A DNA stretch of 64,000 nt, from NCBI GenBank assembly GCA_022059125.1, contig JAEUWY010000008.1, forward strand, positions 434,001-498,000. Direction: 5' to 3'. Of the stretch, positions 23,805 through 34,813 are shown one piece after another. Source of the stretch: Corynespora cassiicola (taxonomy: Eukaryota > Ascomycota > Dothideomycetes > Pleosporales > Corynesporascaceae). Made by a program: the position numbers and the translations under genes. A model generated the notes under the pieces. That model ran no database searches, was not told the DNA's origin, and was given only the letters and a program-made list of their open reading frames with translations. Numbering within the stretch: position 1 is the first letter of the stretch; each line of letters opens with the position of its first letter.

Positions 23805-23902
23805 GGGCTTGTGGTCTAGTGGTATGATTTTCCCTTAGCACTACTTGAGCGATTCAAGTTCTAGCGTGGGAAAGGTCCTGGGTTCAATTCCCAGCAAGTC
23901 CA
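23805..23902 (+). tRNA. tRNA-Ala(AGC) with intron
   Basis: The acceptor stem GGGCTTG pairs with CAAGTCC and contains a G3:U70 wobble, the identity element for alanine; discriminator A73. Anticodon stem TTCCC/GGGAA encloses AGC at 23837-23839. The T-arm is CTGGG-TTCAATT-CCCAG. A 26-nt intron (23841-23866) lies after position 37; the mature form is 72 nt. At first glance the body resembles fungal tRNA-Pro, but the anticodon and G3:U70 decide for Ala. A T7 run follows. Confidence 0.9.
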
Positions 23903-23903
23903 A

Positions 23904-23910
23904 TTTTTTT
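23904..23910 (+). terminator. Pol III terminator of tRNA-Ala
   Basis: Run of seven T starting two bases after the tRNA. Confidence 0.75.
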
Positions 23911-24729
23911 ACGATTGCAATTCTTTTTGCCGACTTGTTTATCTTCACGGAAGAGCAGGTAGGAGTGAGACATGTGTCGGTCGGTGCAGGACCAAACATG
24001 GAAATCAAGATCAACTCGAACCTGTCAACACACAGCAGGAGGTATTGTCCAAGGCGGCCCTGACCCGATCCTCGTATTCGCAGAATAGCGTTGTTGGCAG
24101 TTTGAACTTTTTGTTCATTGGGTCTGAGAGATCATCGGAGATCATCATGGTTGAGAAAGTGACGTCATGCCCAAACCCACCGAAGCAGTCACCTGTTGCC
24201 TTTAGTGCTGACATTTAATATCTGGTGCCCTTCCGGTCAGCGAGTCTCTCACGATCATAGCACCTAGTAGTATTGCTGCAAAAGTCGAACTGGTTGGTCA
24301 TAGTATCTGACACATCCATGGAATGCACGATGGAATTAGATATCTAAAGAGCCTGTCTGAGAGCACGTAGTTGTTTGAAACGATAGGAGGCAGAGGGGAT
24401 TGGAGGGTAGTCCACCTGTTGTTTCGAGGGCCAAAGGTGAATGGCATGCATCTATCACAGCCTCGAAGTCGATATATGGTTGCATGGCTACCCAGGGTCT
24501 AGTCTTACTCTGCCGATAAGCGTTATCGGACCAGAATGACGTATAGAAGGGGCTGAACAGCCTCAGCCACAACACCGCCTGAACCCTGAAATTACGCACC
24601 ACTGAGCTCAATCCTTCGAGCTACCCCTCTCAGATTGATCGCCATGCCCTGCATTTCATTGCTGCCTTCAGGGCCTCGGTGCTCTCTCAATGATACCTGA
24701 ACTCCTGACCGACCAACTGCCATCCAGTC
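23911..24729. other. Intergenic region
   Basis: 5' flank of the ankyrin gene. Short open frames only. Confidence 0.5.
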
Positions 24730-26193
24730 ATGGACACCATGCCACAAGCGGACAACACTGCTCACCTTCCAGCAATTGCTACAGTTTCTCCTCCCCCTGC
24801 CTGCCAGCCTGAACCTCCGGGGGCCGCTGAAGAAGTTCCGACAAATACGAGCCTCTCACTTCGACCCAGTCTATCATGGAACTCGATCCGATCGAGCTTG
24901 AACCTTTCTGAAAGAACAACGGCACAGCTGGGATGGGCAGTGGCCTTTCTCAGTGTTCTTTTCACCGTGGTCGCTCTGTCGCCAGCATTCAAGTCTCAGG
25001 ACATGACTGAGAAGGCATTGAAGCTGGCCGAATGGACGGCGCTGAAAGACTACATTGAGGAATGCCGAGAAGAGATAGCAGCAGGTAGTCAAAGTCAAGC
25101 CTGTCTGAAGGCAATCAATGCAAAACTACCCCCACCTCCGTACGTGAAGCCGGGCATACGAGACAGGATCAGAAGGACCATCCTCAAAGGCCGCCAGGAG
25201 CTCAATGGGACCCACAGGGGCCTGCAAGTGGAATACAGGGAGGTAGACATTCCAAAGGTCATCCAAGGGCTGGTGCTCATCATTGTCATCCTGACCTTGT
25301 GCATCTTTGTTTTCCTGGGCGTCGAGTTCAATCAGTCTCACCTAATGCGCCGGACTAAATCTGGGCATGAAATTGAGAGGGACCGCGAAGAAACGCTTGA
25401 CTCATCCAACACTTTTGGACAAAGGGCTGAAGCCAAAAGTACTGCAGCCATGCGTCACCCTCGCCTGTCTACCGGAGCTTCCCTGCGCCACCGACAAGTC
25501 CGCACACACCCCATCTACCGATACGCCAGCCTTGAAGAAGCCATTCATCACGAGGATATAGCCGAGATCCGAATGCGGCTCCGGAATGGAGAAGACGTGA
25601 ATGAACACTGGCCTTATCTTATATATCGGCTGGCCACTACGCCTCAGAGTACCAAGACCGCCAAGCGGCTGGAGATTGCCAGGCTCTGCCTTGATTTCGG
25701 AGCCGACATCAATGCCAGGAAGGCGTGGAACGGCCAATCGGCACTGAACATTGCCATCCATTTTGGCAACGTCGACGTGGCGAAGCTGCTGATTGCGAAC
25801 GGGGCGACAACATGGAGCCTATCATCGGATACTAATCTGACGGCTTTGCATCATTGCGTGCGGCTTGCAGCGACGGGGTTGTCTCGAGATGCACAGAGCA
25901 TCATGACAATGCTCTTCGACTACGGGGCCAAAGCAAACCAGGCCGATCGACTGGGGGAGACGCCGCTCCACAAACTCCTGCTGGAGGCCTGGTTTTTGCG
26001 AGACGAGCAACAAGTGATTGAGAAGCTTTATCCAGTGGCCCTGATCCTGATTGAGAATGGAGCCTGCATACCGGAGACGATCAAGGAAAAGCACCGTGTT
26101 GGGAACCCGCTTTGGGACGTGATCCAGGCAGCGATCAGGGAGAGAGAATGGCCAGAGCCGGATGCGCTCAACAGCGGTGCAAAGGATGCCTAG
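24730..26193 (+). CDS. Membrane protein with C-terminal ankyrin repeats
   Basis: Single exon, 487 aa. The N-terminal 65 residues are Pro/Ser-rich. Two hydrophobic segments span about 67-86 ('LGWAVAFLSVLFTVVALSP') and 178-198 ('VIQGLVLIIVILTLCIFVF'), with a charged loop of about 90 residues between. The C-terminal half has ankyrin-type repeats from about residue 275. The clearest are 'LCLDFGADINARKAWNGQSA', 'ALNIAIHFGNVDVAKLLIAN', 'MLFDYGAKANQADRLGETPL' and 'LILIENGACIP'. Ankyrin repeats bind proteins. The two-TM plus ankyrin layout is found in uncharacterised fungal proteins, and the function is not known. The start at 24730 is the first ATG and is preceded by an in-frame stop region. Confidence 0.8.
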   Translation: MDTMPQADNTAHLPAIATVSPPPACQPEPPGAAEEVPTNTSLSLRPSLSWNSIRSSLNLSERTTAQLGWAVAFLSVLFTVVALSPAFKSQDMTEKALKLAEWTALKDYIEECREEIAAGSQSQACLKAINAKLPPPPYVKPGIRDRIRRTILKGRQELNGTHRGLQVEYREVDIPKVIQGLVLIIVILTLCIFVFLGVEFNQSHLMRRTKSGHEIERDREETLDSSNTFGQRAEAKSTAAMRHPRLSTGASLRHRQVRTHPIYRYASLEEAIHHEDIAEIRMRLRNGEDVNEHWPYLIYRLATTPQSTKTAKRLEIARLCLDFGADINARKAWNGQSALNIAIHFGNVDVAKLLIANGATTWSLSSDTNLTALHHCVRLAATGLSRDAQSIMTMLFDYGAKANQADRLGETPLHKLLLEAWFLRDEQQVIEKLYPVALILIENGACIPETIKEKHRVGNPLWDVIQAAIREREWPEPDALNSGAKDA

Positions 26194-26976
26194 TGCCCAA
26201 GCCAATGTTAGGGAGGCCAACGATCGGAGGCTTACGACTTGATGTTGTTGTTCTGGCCATGGACGAATGGAGAGGATGACTGCAGGATGTAAGAATACAA
26301 GAATGGGATGGAAGGAGAGACGAGGCAGGCAGCGCGTCGACGTATATTTTTATCTCTTTGCTGTTTGCGGCGTGTATCAGTAGTCTGCATGGCCCCTTTA
26401 GACTGCCAACCATGTGCTGTTCCCTACCTAGGTAGCATGTATGGCCTTGGGCGTAAACCAAAGATGACGGCGCGGCGACGAGCTGCACGTACATGGCCTG
26501 CAATGTTCGACGTCGAGGCGTGTCGCGTGTGAAGACGGGTTATTTTAAGCGCGCCGTGGCATTGAAGGGACAGGGTTGGCGGATGCGGAGGTGTCGCTAG
26601 AATAGCCGGGTCAGATCCGCAGTGCGCAGCGGCGGGCACCGACCACGGGTCCCGTTACTCTGCCGCCCGCCGCGCCTGGAGTCGCCATCAAACACGCATC
26701 CACCTACGGCATCGCGGCCACGCTCCCTTTCCCTCTCTTTAGTCTGCACTCAAGACCAGTCTGCGGGCCCGCTGTCGCTGTTTCGAGTCGCGTCTAGCCC
26801 GTGTCCTCCGAGCGCCTCGTGCAAAGTGCGGCGCGTCGTCTGTTTCAGAGCGCCAAGCCGCATTGGGGCCGCTGCCTTCAGCTTCGAGGCTGTGGACGGC
26901 AAAGCAGCCAGTTGTCCCGTAATCAACCAACAACCTCCGACCCCCCCTCGCACCGCTCACGCCCTCTCTATGCATC
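26194..26976. promoter_or_regulatory. VPS10 upstream region
   Basis: GC-rich interval holding the VPS10 promoter and 5' UTR. Open frames here overlap on both strands and are not supported. Confidence 0.5.
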
Positions 26977-29900
26977 ATGAAATTCCTTGAGGGCATAGTT
27001 CTGCCCGCCCTTCTGGCGTTCGCGCCACTCGCCGCGGCCAAGAAGGACAGCCCGGGCATCGAGAAGACCGCCTTCGACAGCGAGCTTGCCAACATCTTCT
27101 ACTTTGACGACTCCGACGTCGCCATCCTCGCCGAAATAGAAACCGGAAAGGTCTGGCGCTCCGAAGATGCCGGCAAGGGATGGAAACAGCTGGATGACCT
27201 GCGGACAATTGGCATCATCAAGAACCCCTTCGACAGCCAGGTTGCCGTCGCCCTGGGCGATAAGAAGCATTGGATCACATTCGACCGGGGAAATGAATGG
27301 AGGCAGTTTGAGACGGATAGAATGCCCTCGATTGCCGGCCCGCCGCTGAGCTTCCACGCCACCGATAGCAAGAAGCTGCTCTTCCACGAGGTGGAGAACT
27401 GTTTCGACGTGCCATGTCTCGGGAGGGTAATAAAACCCCGCCATGCGAAGTTTCCCGCAAACAGATTGCTGACACGCATTTCGTAGACATTGTACACCGA
27501 GGATGGCTTCAAGTCGGGTCCAAAGGTCCTCACCGAGGACCGGAAGATGTGCAACTGGGCCAGAGGTTCCGAGCGATTCTTCATCGACGAGCCAGAAAAG
27601 GGCGAGAAGTACGACAAACGTATCCTTTGCATATCACGGGGCCAGCACTCGAGCAGGACCAATGACTTCAGGCTTCTGATAAGCGACAAGTGCGTATCTA
27701 ACGACACCCGGTCGCATGGCCAATACTGACGAGTACAGCTATTTCAAGGATGCCGAAGAGCCCACCATGTCCTCGGGACGCACCGTCAAGGGCATGGCTA
27801 ACATGGCCGCCGTCAAAGGCTACATCGTTGCCGCCGCAAAATCGGACCATTCGAGGGAGCTATCCCTCTACGTTACCGACGACACCGAGACGTGGCACCG
27901 CGCATTGTTTGGCGCAGGCAAGATTGAGGAAGACGCATACACAATTTTGGAATCTACAAACTATAGCATCCAGGTCGACGTCATGACGTCGCAGTATGCT
28001 TACGTTGGCTCCCTGTATACGAGCAATTCCAACGGAACCTACTTCACCAAGAACATCGATCACACCAACCGCAATTTGGAAGGCTATGTTGATTTTGAAA
28101 AGGTCCAGAATATCCAGGGCATTGTCATGGTCAACGTGGTCGATAACTGGAAGGATGTCGAAAGCCCCATGGCCCAAAAGAAGCTTCAGTCTCGAATTTC
28201 ATTTGACGATGGACGGACATTCGAAAAGCTCAAGGTCAAGGACAGCGACAAGGAGCTCCATCTGCACTCGGTCACCAACCTTCATAATAGCGGACGCGTA
28301 TTCTCCAGCCCCGCCCCTGGTATCATCATGGGCGTTGGAAACACAGGGTCGTCCCTGCGCAAGTACGCAGATGGCGACCTGTGGGTATCTGACGATGCTG
28401 GAGTGTCATGGACTTTGGCCCTGGAAGAAGCACACAAGTACGAATTTGGTGATCAGGGTTCTGTCCTTGTCGCTATCTACGACGAGGGCGACACCGACAA
28501 GATCATGTATTCACTTAAGCACGGCCAGAAAGACTCGTGGAAGGAACTTAAGCTTGACTTCAAGATTCGCGCCCGAGAACTGACGACTGTCCCCGACTCG
28601 ACCAGTCTCAAGTTCATCGTCTATGGATCCAGCACGAAGAAGGGCGGTGGCCGGGAGCACGTCATCCTTCAGCTGGACTTCACTGACCTGCACGAGCGCA
28701 AGTGCGAGAAGGACGACTTCGAGGATTGGCCTGCTCGGGTCAACGAAAAAGGTGAAGCTACTTGTGTCATGGGCCACAAGCAGTTTTACCGTCGGCGCAA
28801 GTCCGACGCAGACTGCTTCATTGAGGAAGATTTCAAGGACCCTGTCCCGCGATTCGAGGAATGCGACTGCGACGCAGAGAAAGATTACGAGTGTGACTTC
28901 AACTTCACCCCCAAGGGCGCTGGCAAGGAGAAGGAGTGTATTCCTTCAGGGGCTCTGGACATACCCAAAGATGCCTGCCAAGGCGATGCCAAAACCTACA
29001 AGGGAAGCTCTGGCTGGAGAAAGATCCCCGGAAACAAGTGCAAGGGCGAGACCGAGAAGGACAAGGAAGTCGAACGCAAGTGTGACGAGACTGCCAAGCC
29101 ACCTTCGAGCGGAAAGATCAGCTCCCAGAAGAACACTTTCAAGGGTTCCAACTTCCGAGAGTACTACTACCTTGAGCGTGGCACTCAGAGCAGCCAGACT
29201 GACGAGAAGGACGAGACTGTGGTCATGCTTACGGATCAGCGCGAGGCATGGATCTCGCACGACCATGGCAAGAAGTGGAAGAAGGCCGTCGACGAGGATG
29301 TGGTAGCCATCTATCCGCATCAGTACAACAACGACCAAGTATATTTCCTCACAGCATCCAAGAAGGTGTATTACTCTAAGAACCGTGGTCTGCACGATAC
29401 CATTCACTCTTTTGACGCACCGCAAATGCCGAACACGCACAGGCTTCAGATCATGCAATTTCACCCCAATGCCAAGCAGTCGGAATGGCTCGTCTGGATG
29501 GGCGGTGAGCACTGCGAAAAGGCCAACGACCCAGAATGCCACACCGTGGCCTCCGTATCCGAGACCAATGGTCGCAGCTGGACGCCTCTTCTGCCGTATG
29601 TGAAGAAGTGTGCCTTTGTGTGGCGCGAGGAAGGCCGACAAGTCGACGAGCAGCTCGTCTTCTGTGAGCAATACACCAACGAGGATATGGGCGCGCCGGT
29701 CGAGCTTCTCTCAAGTAAAGATTGGTTCAAGACCAAGGACGTCATGTTCAAGTCGGTTGTCGAATTCGCCACCATGTCGGAGTTCATCATTGTAGCGACC
29801 AAGGACGGCGATGGCAAATCCTTGAGACTGGATGCCAGTCTTGATGGAAGTACATTTGCCGAAGCACGATTCCCGCCCAAGTTCAACGTGGACCATCAGA

Positions 29901-31574
29901 CTGCCTACACGGTCCTCGACAGCTCCACGCATTCGGTCTTCCTGCACGTCACCGTCAACCCTCGACCCGAGCAAGAGTATGGCGCGCTCATCAAGAGTAA
30001 CAGCAATGGTACCTCATATGTCATGAGCATTGGGGCAGTCAACAGGAACACGGATGGCTATGTTGATTTTGAGAAGATGCAGGGCATTGAGGGTGTTGCC
30101 CTGGTCAACATTGTGGCCAACGTCGACCAGGTGAACAAGGGCGAGAAGAAAAAGAAACAGTCGCGCATCACGCACAATGATGGTGCCGACTGGGAACCTC
30201 TGCAGGCGCCCAAGGCAGACTCGGAGGGCAAGAAGTATGGCTGCAACGTTGGCGACAGGTCCAAGTGCTCTCTCCACCTGCATGGCTACACGGAGCGTGC
30301 CGACCCTCGTGAAACATACTCTTCCCCTACGGCCGTGGGCGTCATGATGGGTGTCGGAAATGTCGGCGAGTACCTGGACACAATCGGGGAGGCATCCACC
30401 TTCATTACGACTGACGCCGGTGTCACGTGGAAGGAAGTCAAGAAGGGCTCCTACATGTGGGAGTTTGGAGACCAGGGCTCTGTGATTGCCATTGTTCGCA
30501 GGGGTGAGGATACCAACCACCTGTACTATTCGCTGGACAACGGAGAGAAGTGGGATCTGTACGAGTTTGCGGACCACGCCGTCCGAGTTGATGCGATCAC
30601 GACGGTGCCGAGTGACATATCTCTCAACTTCATCCTATGGGGCAAAGACGGAAAGGAGCTGGTGGCCATCAATATCGACTTTTCCGGACTCCCAGAGTTC
30701 CAGGAACCGTGCAAGCTCGACGAGAATAACCCCACCCAAGGAGACTACGACTTCTGGGTGCCCCAACACCCCCTCAGTGGCGATGGCGACGAAGCCGAGT
30801 GTCTTTTCGGACACGTCACACAGTACCACAGGAAGAAACGGGACGCCAAGTGCTTCAATGGCGACAAGCTTGATCACTTGCATGCGATTGCGCGCAACTG
30901 TACCTGCACCCGGCGCGACTTTGAATGGTGAGTTTTGTACCAGAGTGCCATGGCATGAAACCATTACTGACCAGAACAGTGACTACAACTACGAGAAGGT
31001 TATTGGCGGTGAATGTCGGCGCATCGAAGGTCTTGAACTCCCCGACCCCAAGGTTGTTTGCGAGAGCAAGGGTGTGACGGAATACTGGGACATTACAGGC
31101 TACCGCAAGATACCGATTTCGACGTGCGAGGGTGGTGCAGAGATGGACCACACCAGCCAAGTGCACCCCTGCCCCGGCCACGAGGAAGAGTTTGAGAGGA
31201 AGCACGGGGTGTCGGGCTTCGTCATCTTCTTGTCGGTGGTCCTCCCCTTTGTGGCAGCCGGCGGCATCGGGTACTACGTGTGGCGCAACTGGGATGGCAA
31301 GTTTGGGCGCATCAGGCTGGGCGACACGGGCAGCAGCTTCGACAGCAGCAGCCCGTGGATCAGCTGGCCGGTGGCGGCCATCTCTGGGTTGGTGGCAGTC
31401 GTGGCGGCGGTGCCGCTCCTGGCGGGCAGCCTGTGGAGGATGGTGTCGAACCGGTTCGGTGGGTACGGCGGGAGGACGTACACGAGCCGCAGTTCGTTTG
31501 CTCGCGGCAACTATGCGGTTGTGGATCCCGACGAGGGGGAGCTGCTGGGCGATGAGAGCGATGAGGAAGTGTAA
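26977..31574 (+). CDS. VPS10: Vps10 vacuolar protein sorting receptor (sortilin family)
   Basis: Four exons: 26977-27426, 27487-27689, 27739-30927, 30980-31574; 1478 aa, the usual length. Signal peptide residues 1-21 (MKFLEGIVLPALLAFAPLAAA). Two Vps10 lumenal domains follow, each a beta-propeller of Asp-box/BNR-type repeats ('SEDAGKGW', 'VSDDAGVSWT', 'ISHDHGKKWKKA', 'TTDAGVTWKEV'). Each domain ends in a cysteine-rich module ('ECDCDAEKDYECDFNF', 'NCTCTRRDFEC/DYNYEK'). A transmembrane helix lies near 1358-1380 ('GFVIFLSVVLPFVAAGGIGY'). A second hydrophobic stretch lies near 1402-1430, before an acidic tail ('DEGELLGDESDEEV'). The receptor cycles between late Golgi and prevacuolar endosome, carrying carboxypeptidase Y and other cargo. 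Introns 60, 49 and 52 nt; all phases agree. Confidence 0.95.
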
Positions 31575-32287
31575 GCTACTGTGCAAGGTGGGGAAGCAAA
31601 TTCCTTTGATAGACGCATGGAGCATCGGGGAGTTTTCCGGGCAGGACTTTTTTTGTTTCTATTTGGGGGGGGATCATGGGTGGGTGGTGGGCAGATGAAT
31701 GGACGATGGACGGATGCATAGGCCGGAAGCCTGCGTAGCCGGCCGGTGTGCTTTTCTGGAAAAATGTCCAGACTACACGCGGCCCTGTACATTCACTTGT
31801 ATTTCAAATTTCATGTTGTTCTTCTACTGTAACACGCACGTCAAGTCGAGTCGGCGAATTCCCAATGATTGGCAGGCAATTTTTCTTTGCTCAGCAGGCA
31901 AAGGTTTCCCAAACCAATGGGGCTCTCGCATTCCTCTTGCATTGTGTAGCTGGCAGCCTTTTTTTTCTGGCAAGCCATTGGCCAGGCCAGGGCAACCCAG
32001 GCGGCTACGTCCACCACGCAGCTCCCCCTGTTTCGCTCAAAGTGACGGGTTCCACAGCCTCCGAGAGGCTTCTCTCTCTCTGGCTGTGGCTGTGGCTCTG
32101 GCAGCAGAGGTGGGCGGGTGGGGTACGCCGAGAATTGGAGGGAGCAAGTGATGAGCGCCAAACGTCAAGCAGATAGATTGAGCAGAGCGTTGGCATCTGG
32201 ATGGCCGGGGAAGCCCCGATCCGGGTTGATGGTCTGCCGGGTGCGGCCGCCACCTGGGAAGGATGGGATGCAAGAGTGCGGCGCAGC

Positions 32288-32290
<3 letters not shown>

Positions 32291-32321
<31 letters not shown>
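32291..32321 (+). repeat. (CAGG)n microsatellite
   Basis: About 7.5 perfect copies of CAGG. Confidence 0.95.
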
Positions 32322-32324
<3 letters not shown>

Positions 32325-32468
32325 CGCAAACGAACAACGGCAACCCGGTCGCAAGGGTTTAAAACAACGTCGTCGTGGTCGTCATTGTCGTCGGGCAGGG
32401 CGAAAAAAAAACAAGGGCGAGCTAGAACCGCGTTTTGTCATGCGATAAAAGCGGAGAAACAATGGTTT

Positions 32469-32498
32469 GGACGGACGGACAGACAGACAGACAGACAG
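32469..32498 (+). repeat. (GGAC)n(AGAC)n microsatellite
   Basis: About three GGAC units run directly into about five AGAC units, a compound tetranucleotide repeat. Confidence 0.9.
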
Positions 32499-32780
32499 CC
32501 TCGTTTCCTGGCTGTCAGATTGTGGCATTGCTGCTGTCAAGTTTTGTTTTTCTTCGCCTTTCTTCCCGCAGGTTTGTTTATGCGGGAAGGGTGAACGAGC
32601 AAGCAGTGCCCATGGTGTTGTGCGACGACGACGACGTGGAGAGACGTCGGACTCTGGATCCGCGGCACTCGCTCAGCAAATCTCCATGTCCAAGGTGTGT
32701 CGAGATGCTAAGCATGGCATCTAGCTCGCCAGGCTGCATGGAGCGCATGGAGCGGGCGGAGGCATGGTTTGCGGGGTGGC

Positions 32781-32804
32781 GAACAGGAACAGGAACAGGA
32801 ACAG
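32781..32804 (+). repeat. (GAACAG)4 repeat
   Basis: Four copies of the hexamer GAACAG. Confidence 0.9.
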
Positions 32805-33527
32805 GATGGAAATGCACAAAAGTCCTCAAATCCTCATCCGGGCATTGATGGTGCCGTTTCCCAGATTGCGCGCCCATAGTCCGACGGATTGGGCCATGAT
32901 GGAGATTGCTCTGGCGCCCGCGTGCGTCTCGCGTCGGACGGAGTCAGCGGCGTCGATGGATGGCGACAGCGTACAGGCGTAGATTCGGCTCGCTTCGTCC
33001 CCCCAGCCACAGCAAGTCCGTGACACTTAATCTCGTTGACGGTTCCTTAATCAAGTCCGAAACGATGGGGTGGCAGCGGGCTCACGTGTGCGGCGTGTGG
33101 GTGGTGGACGTGTCGCCGGGGCAAAACGGTTTGGTTTTGGCAGAAAACCAAACGGTGGTGCTCGTTGGACGCCACGGTTTGGTTTCGCAGCCTTCGCATG
33201 AAGGGCGCTGGCCGCACCTCGCAGGCGAGCCCCTGGGGCGTGCGTTGCCCTCCGCGTCGCCGGCCCAGTTGAGCGTGCGGTTGAGTGCGCTTTCAATGCG
33301 GTGGGGCCCTGGAGCCCTTGGGGCCCTTGGTGTGCTGGACCGACGTCCCCTCTGCCGGGGGGTCCCCCCCTGCGACGCTCGCTCGCTGCCAGGGCACCCC
33401 CAGAGGCCAAATGCGGGCGCTGAGGCGGCCCCGTCGCTGTTTCAGGCCGGGCTCTCCAATCAGCCTGTCCAGCTCAGGAGAGGCGACCCCTGCCGTGCGG
33501 CTCTGGATGCCCCAGGCCGGTGGCAGC

Positions 33528-33577
33528 GGGTGCCAGTGGGTGCCAGTGGGTGCCAGTGGGTGCCAGTGGGTGCCAGT
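33528..33577 (+). repeat. 10-bp minisatellite, five copies
   Basis: Five tandem perfect copies of GGGTGCCAGT. Confidence 0.95.
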
Positions 33578-34813
33578 GAGAGCCAGCGCCCACCGCCAGC
33601 AGCACAACGTCAACCGCCAACTGATTGCGAGCAGCCGTCCAATCTTGCGCCGCCGGCCAGCGACGTCGCGCACAAGCGCCAATGCCGGGCGTGCAGCGGT
33701 TCCAGCGTCGCTCCAGATCGCCGGCGTCGAAGAACAAATCTCCTAGGGTCCCAATGGCGGCCGCGGGGGCTGCTGGCGGAGGGCTGGTGGTGGCCACCGG
33801 CCCACGCCCACCCTCGACCGCATTGACGTGCTGAAGCAGCCCAGCAGGCTCGGCGCGCGGACTAGACGCTGGATACAGACATGGTGCCCTGCGGGAGGCT
33901 GCCGACCGCCAAGCCGTTTCAGACGCGGATGATTCTTCGCTGAGCTTGGTGTATAGGGCCTCGCTGCCAGTCTGACGAGTACATGAGCTACGCCTGCCTT
34001 GGACCCTCTCCCTTCTATTTTCCGACCATCCTTCCTTCCTTCTCCATTCTTTCTCCCCCCCAAGACTCCCCGTCACCTTCGTTCTTTTATATCCTCCGAG
34101 AGAGAGCTCGAGTCCTTTCACTTACACTCACTCCTCTCGTCTCCATTCCCTTTCCATTCCTTCTCTTCTTCGCCTTTGCCCCCCCCGGCCGCATCTTCTT
34201 TCCCCCTACTTGCGTGCTGGCACGTCTTGGCCTGACCCCCCAACTGCCTCACGACCACCTGACACAGGCATCCGCTTCACCTTCATTGCTTGCGCGTTGA
34301 TGTAAGTCTTGGTCTCTTCCGCTATTCAAACCTTGCCCTGCCCGCATACATGCTCCCAGCCAAGCCTGCCAGCCTGCCAATCCACACCTCGCACACTCTC
34401 CCCTCCACTACGTACCGCTACAATCCAATCGATTCTTCCACGGCGTCTCAGCCCGTTTTACCTTTTGGGCACCCCACCATCCCACCTCCTTGATCTTCCT
34501 AGCGAGCGCCAGCGGGTGTGCCCCTACATAAAGTTACCGCCATGCTTGCAGCGTGCATCCGCAACCTTGCTGGACATTGTTCAAACGGCCGCGTGCGCAT
34601 CTCTTGCTTGATCTGCCGTCGTTTGCTTTTTTTCCAATCCGCCTTCTTGTTCTTCTTCGACGGGCTTGAACTTTGGGGTTGTTGGCTGACAATACTAAAG
34701 CGCTATCTTGACATAACCGCACGCTTCTTCTACACTCCTCGCCCGGCCGATCATTCTTCCTTTTTGAGATCCTTTTTGAACCAGGACTCTTCCACTCTCT
34801 TAATTCAATCAAC

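Larger units (their letters stand above)
31575..34813. other. 3.2-kb GC-rich intergenic interval with microsatellites
   Basis: No convincing gene. Long frames on both strands (for example 32906-33826) are products of GC-rich, repetitive sequence. Several simple repeats are listed separately. The right end (about 34000-34800) is pyrimidine-rich and forms the promoter and long leader of the protease gene. Confidence 0.6.

Noticed and set aside
32906..33826. 306-codon open frame on the plus strand
   Set aside because: It passes through GC-rich microsatellite DNA, including the 10-bp minisatellite, has no domain or plausible start, and opposing frames of similar length exist on the other strand.
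33474..34121. 215-codon minus-strand frame
   Set aside because: Same repetitive GC-rich DNA; composition is low-complexity Arg/Gly/Pro and the frame overlaps the protease leader region.
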